NCBI RefSeq assembly: GCF_027912495.1
Contig: NZ_CP115463.1
Coordinates: 930,001-994,000 of the forward strand
Direction of reading: 5' to 3'
Length of the DNA stretch: 64,000 nt
DNA from: Caulobacter sp. NIBR1757
GTDB taxonomy: Bacteria > Pseudomonadota > Alphaproteobacteria > Caulobacterales > Caulobacteraceae
Position numbers and translations under genes: made by a program. Below the pieces are notes generated by a model, which was given only the letters and a program-made list of their open reading frames with translations, did no database searches and was not told where the DNA came from. Below are positions 60,676 through 64,000 of the stretch, in pieces (position 1 is the first letter of the stretch; every line of letters starts with the position of its first letter).

Positions 60676-63158
60676 GCGGCGCTGGCTTCGCCCGAGGCTT
60701 CGCTTTCGATGCCGTCGGCCGCCCAGGCCAGGGCCTCGTACAGCGCCATGGCCTGGATCGGCTTGGAGACATGGGTGTCCATCCCCGCCGCCAGATACTG
60801 GCTGACGTGGTGGGCCATGGCGTTGGCGGTCAGGGCGATGATCGGCGTGCGGCGGCGGCCGGTCAGACCTTCAGCCTCGCGGATGGCGCGGGTGGCGGCG
60901 ACGCCGTCGAGCACGGGCATCTGCACATCCATCAGGATGACGTCCCACTCGGCGCCCTCCCAGGCATCGACGGCGGCCTGGCCGTCATCGACGATGGTCG
61001 GCGAAATCCCGACCTGGGCGAGCAGGGTGGTCAGGACGATCTGGTTGACCTTGTTGTCCTCGGCGGCCAGCACGCGGAGGGTGAACGGCGCGGCGTCGGC
61101 ATCGCCGGTCGCCTCTTCGGTGGTGCTGTCCTCGTCGCCCAGCCGTTCGATCGGCAGGCGCAGAGTGAAGGTCGAGCCGACGCCGGTGAAGCTGGTGACG
61201 GCGATCTCGCCGCCCATCAGCTGGGCCAGCTCATGGCAGATGGACAGGCCCAGGCCGGTGCCGCCGAACCGGCGGGTGGTCGAGCTGTCCAGCTGGTCGA
61301 ACTTGCCGAACAGCTTGCCGAGATTTTCCTGTGAAATGCCGACGCCGGTGTCGGTGACGCGGATTTCCAGCCGGCCGTCATCGTAGCCGGCCTCGATCCG
61401 CACCTGGCCGTCCTCGGTGAACTTCACGGCGTTGGAAACGAGGTTGTAGAGGATCTGACGCACCCGGGTCGGATCGCCCAGGTAGCAGCCCGCCGCCGGT
61501 CCCAGCTCCATCGTCAGCGTGACGCCCTTGCGGCGCGCCAGGTCGGCGAAGGCAGAGTAGGCGGCGCCGGCGACGCTGCTCAGCTGGAAGGGGAGCTGTT
61601 CGATCTCCAGCTTGCCGGCCTCGATCTTCGAGAGGTCGAGCACGTCGTTGAGGATGACCAGCAGAGCTTCTCCGGACTGCTGGATGATGCCGAGCCGCTC
61701 GCGCTGGACGCTGTCGAGGTCATCGGAGGCCATGGCCTGGGCCATGCCCAGCACGCCGTTCAGGGGCGTGCGTATCTCATGGCTCATCGTCGCCAGGAAG
61801 GCGCTCTTGGCGGTGCTGGCGGCGTCGGCCTGGCTACGGGCGGCCTTAAGGCGGCGGCCGCCGCGGAACAGCAGGAGGGCGGCGATCGTGGCGCCGAGGG
61901 TCAGCAGGACGCCGAGCGCGATCACCCAGCCCTGGGCGCGGACGGCGGCCTTGGTCAGTTCGGTCTGCTTGCGGGCGCTGGTCAGCTGGGTCTCGAGCGA
62001 GCCGGTGATCTGGCGCACCCCGCCGTAGATGTCCTGCGAGGTCTGGAAGCGCTGGTCCCGTTCGTACTTGCGGAACAGCTCGAAGGCGGCGGCCCCGTCG
62101 CCCCTGGCCAGCAGCAGTTCGGCCTCGATCTGCGGCAGGCGCTTGAACGCCGCCTGGTCGAAGCGCTTTGAGGCCTCGAGGGCGCGCAAGGTTTCCAGGT
62201 CCCTGGCCGCCGTTGTCGCCTTGCCGGTCCGGGCGCTGGCGATGGCGCGCATGGGCAGCAGGCGCGGCGCCAGAAGGCCGGTGTCCTCGATCGGCTGGCT
62301 CAGGCCGCCCGTGCATTGCAGCACCTGCGCCGGGCCGGCGAAGGCCTCGGCGTACATGCCGCACAGATAGGCGTCCCAGGCCCGGAGGTTCTCGAGGCCG
62401 GATTTGACGGTGAGTTCGTGGTGCACGGCGACCAGCTTGCGAGCCTGGACCTCGTCGCCGAGGCGGATGGCCAGGTCGCCGAGATTGTAGACGGCGTCGA
62501 AGTCGGGCCGGGGCCATCCGGCGTCGGCGAACTCGAACTGCGAGCGCTGGAAGGCGCGGGCGCTGCCGTCGAGATCGTTCAGCCCCATCAGGGCGATGCC
62601 GATGGTTTCCCAGATTTCCGATTCGGCCGCCTTGGCGTCGCTGTCCTTCTGGTCGATCAGCAGTTCGGCTTCATAGAGCAGTTTCAGGGCCGCGCCGGTC
62701 TGCTGGCGGTTGATCAGCACGGTGGCCCAGAGGGTCTGGGCGTGGGCACGGACGTACCAGTCGTCACTGGCCGTCTGGCGCGACTGCAGGTCGGCGACGG
62801 CGGAGGGGTCGCCCTGGCTCATGCGGCCGGCGACCCGGTTGAGGTCGGCAATGGTCAGGTAGCGGTCGTCGCCCAGGACCCTGGCCTGGTCGGCCATGGC
62901 GTCGTTGTAGCGGTTGAAGAGCTCGAACTCCGACTGGTTGCGAAACACCGTGGCCACGTAGTTGAGGCGCCGCAGGGCCTCGCGATCCTTGCCCAGCAGG
63001 GCGGTGTCGCCGAACCGGCGCAGGTCGGCGAAACTCGACGAGACGGCCCGGCCTTCGATGGCCGAAGCCAGCTGGGCGGGGGTCATGGCCTGGCGGGCGA
63101 GGACGGGGGTCCCGGCCGCCAGCAGCAACGCAACTATTCCGCAGACGATGGCCCGCAT
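60672..63158 (-). CDS. Hybrid sensor histidine kinase with periplasmic TPR-like sensor and receiver domain
   Basis: 828 aa. Signal peptide MRAIVCGIVALLLAAGTPVLARQ; a helical TPR-like sensor region to about 405; a membrane segment (WVIALGVLLTLGATIAALLLF); HisKA with FLATMSHEIRTPLNGVLGMA, phosphorylated His460; HATPase_c with NAVKFTEDG, VTDTGVGI and GTGLGLSICHEL; receiver domain with AAEDNKVNQ and phospho-Asp744 in ILMDVQMPVLDG. Only a short tail follows, so phosphate must pass to an external protein. No obvious partner regulator adjacent. Confidence 0.93.
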   Translation of the reverse strand: MRAIVCGIVALLLAAGTPVLARQAMTPAQLASAIEGRAVSSSFADLRRFGDTALLGKDREALRRLNYVATVFRNQSEFELFNRYNDAMADQARVLGDDRYLTIADLNRVAGRMSQGDPSAVADLQSRQTASDDWYVRAHAQTLWATVLINRQQTGAALKLLYEAELLIDQKDSDAKAAESEIWETIGIALMGLNDLDGSARAFQRSQFEFADAGWPRPDFDAVYNLGDLAIRLGDEVQARKLVAVHHELTVKSGLENLRAWDAYLCGMYAEAFAGPAQVLQCTGGLSQPIEDTGLLAPRLLPMRAIASARTGKATTAARDLETLRALEASKRFDQAAFKRLPQIEAELLLARGDGAAAFELFRKYERDQRFQTSQDIYGGVRQITGSLETQLTSARKQTELTKAAVRAQGWVIALGVLLTLGATIAALLLFRGGRRLKAARSQADAASTAKSAFLATMSHEIRTPLNGVLGMAQAMASDDLDSVQRERLGIIQQSGEALLVILNDVLDLSKIEAGKLEIEQLPFQLSSVAGAAYSAFADLARRKGVTLTMELGPAAGCYLGDPTRVRQILYNLVSNAVKFTEDGQVRIEAGYDDGRLEIRVTDTGVGISQENLGKLFGKFDQLDSSTTRRFGGTGLGLSICHELAQLMGGEIAVTSFTGVGSTFTLRLPIERLGDEDSTTEEATGDADAAPFTLRVLAAEDNKVNQIVLTTLLAQVGISPTIVDDGQAAVDAWEGAEWDVILMDVQMPVLDGVAATRAIREAEGLTGRRRTPIIALTANAMAHHVSQYLAAGMDTHVSKPIQAMALYEALAWAADGIESEASGEASAA

Positions 63159-63287
63159 GGGTTTCCTCAGAATCGGCTTCCCTAATGGCAGGCAAGGGAT
63201 TGAGATTCCGTGAGCCTTCAGCCGGTCGCGGCGACAGTTGACCCGAATTGAGGCGAGCCTGGCGCCAGCTTTGCCCGGTCATGGGCG

Positions 63288-64000
63288 TCAGCCGATCTCG
63301 AAGGCGAAGCGCGGCGCCCGGGTCGAGAACGGCAGCCGGGCCCCCTCCGGCATCAGATAGGCATGCTCGCGGGACAGGCTGAGAGTGTCGCAGCCGCCGT
63401 CGGTGATGATCAGGATCGGCGCGTCCTTGGGAAACCGGACGTCCTGCAGCAGGCGGGCGATGGCGGGCTGCAACACGGTGCCGCCGCGCCCCCGCACCTC
63501 GACCGATCCCAGAAGCGATTCGGGCGCGACATAGCCCATGTCGTGGACGCCGGCGTCGCATTGCAGCACCCGGACCAGGGGCACCTCGCGGCTCATCGCA
63601 TAGCTGGCGATCGCCCCCAAGGCACGGCCAAGCAAGGCCGGCGGCATCGACCCGGAGGTGTCCAGCACCACACCGAACGTGCGCGCCGCCAGCCGCTCCT
63701 CCGGTCGCACCCAGACCGGGCGCGGAATATCGGGCGTCGAGGCCTGCCGACGGCTGGCGCGGGCGAAACTGCGGCGGGCTTCGATCGGCGGGAAGAAGGC
63801 ATCCATCCACTGGCCGAGCTGGACATCCCAGGGGATGGGCTTCTGCTGGATAGAGCGGATCTCCTCGATCAGGTCGCCGGGCAGCAGGCCGCGCCCGGTC
63901 GCCGCCAGTTGCAGGTCCAGTCCCTCGGCCAACGCCCGGCGGTAGAAGGCGTCGAGGTCCGTGCCGGGGCCGCTCCACCAGGCCGGCGGCCGGTCGTCCA
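63288..64000 (-). CDS. VWA-like domain protein (DUF2201 type), C-terminal part, cut by window edge
   Basis: The frame is open to the right edge (…WWSGPGTDLDAFYRRALAEGLDLQL…). Visible: TFGVVLDTSGSMPPALLGRALGAIASYA, the metal-adhesion DxSxS motif of a von Willebrand A-like fold, GRGGTVLQPAI and ILIITDGGCD. This matches the C-terminal half of DUF2201/VWA-like proteins, whose N-terminal part is a putative metallopeptidase and whose neighbours are often MoxR ATPases (not visible here). About 237 residues are in the window. Confidence 0.88.
   Translation of the reverse strand, partial: DDRPPAWWSGPGTDLDAFYRRALAEGLDLQLAATGRGLLPGDLIEEIRSIQQKPIPWDVQLGQWMDAFFPPIEARRSFARASRRQASTPDIPRPVWVRPEERLAARTFGVVLDTSGSMPPALLGRALGAIASYAMSREVPLVRVLQCDAGVHDMGYVAPESLLGSVEVRGRGGTVLQPAIARLLQDVRFPKDAPILIITDGGCDTLSLSREHAYLMPEGARLPFSTRAPRFAFEIG

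Overview
The window is a stretch of high-GC chromosome from an alphaproteobacterium, most likely Caulobacterales (Caulobacter/Phenylobacterium type). I infer this from the order ruvC-ruvA-ruvB-ybgC-tolQRAB-pal-cpoB-tilS-ftsH, from zapA followed by 6S RNA and 5-formyl-THF cyclo-ligase, and from a DUF1013/TrcR-type cell-cycle regulator. There is no phage, plasmid, IS element, CRISPR array, tRNA or rRNA that I can support. It looks like core chromosome, densely packed with many ATGA-type overlaps, and peppered with short non-coding twin-hairpin repeats.

Layout. 1-13.1 kb (minus strand): yebC, mgtC-like, ruvCAB, two paralogous small membrane proteins, ybgC, the complete Tol-Pal envelope system, cpoB, tilS and the start of ftsH. 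13.2-17.2 kb: an MFS symporter, then an NAD-precursor salvage operon (DUF4198 protein, PnuC, NadR-like). 17.3-26.8 kb: central carbon metabolism on the minus strand (fba, pgk, gap, tkt) with purT and small accessory genes, including an atypical low-GC small gene between gap and pgk. 26.9-34.7 kb (plus strand): DUF4164, zapA, 6S RNA, 5-FCL, YmdB-type phosphodiesterase, Ohr, an unknown secreted protein and a single-chain biotin-dependent acyl-CoA carboxylase. 34.7-41.3 kb: an operon ubiX / TIGR02444 / DUF465 / membrane-anchored TPR-ClpS fusion, then TrcR-like, DUF3309, DUF983, threonine aldolase and an SRPBCC/ArsR pair. 41.3-51.8 kb: an unusual 460-base convergent intergenic region, epoxide hydrolase, quinone oxidoreductase, prfA, BrkB-type membrane protein, MOSC protein, prmC and DUF4167. 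51.8-64 kb: amidase, class III aminotransferase, YbjN, GNAT, DUF3617, thiolase, a repeat-rich lipoprotein, HxlR regulator, a protease-like secreted protein, a hybrid histidine kinase and the end of a VWA-like protein.

The strongest unusual items are: (i) a protein joining two membrane segments, a TPR region and a C-terminal ClpS domain that keeps the ClpA-contact residues but has replaced two of the residues that hold the N-degron amino group; (ii) a 160-base twin-hairpin repeat inserted in frame inside tilS, so that it is translated; (iii) at least six families of such repeats, some of which supply a Shine-Dalgarno sequence, a stop codon or a C-terminal tail to a neighbouring gene; (iv) a perfect operator-like palindrome with a possible leaderless mini-ORF and terminator beside the ArsR gene. 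All family names come from motif recognition by eye, without database searches.
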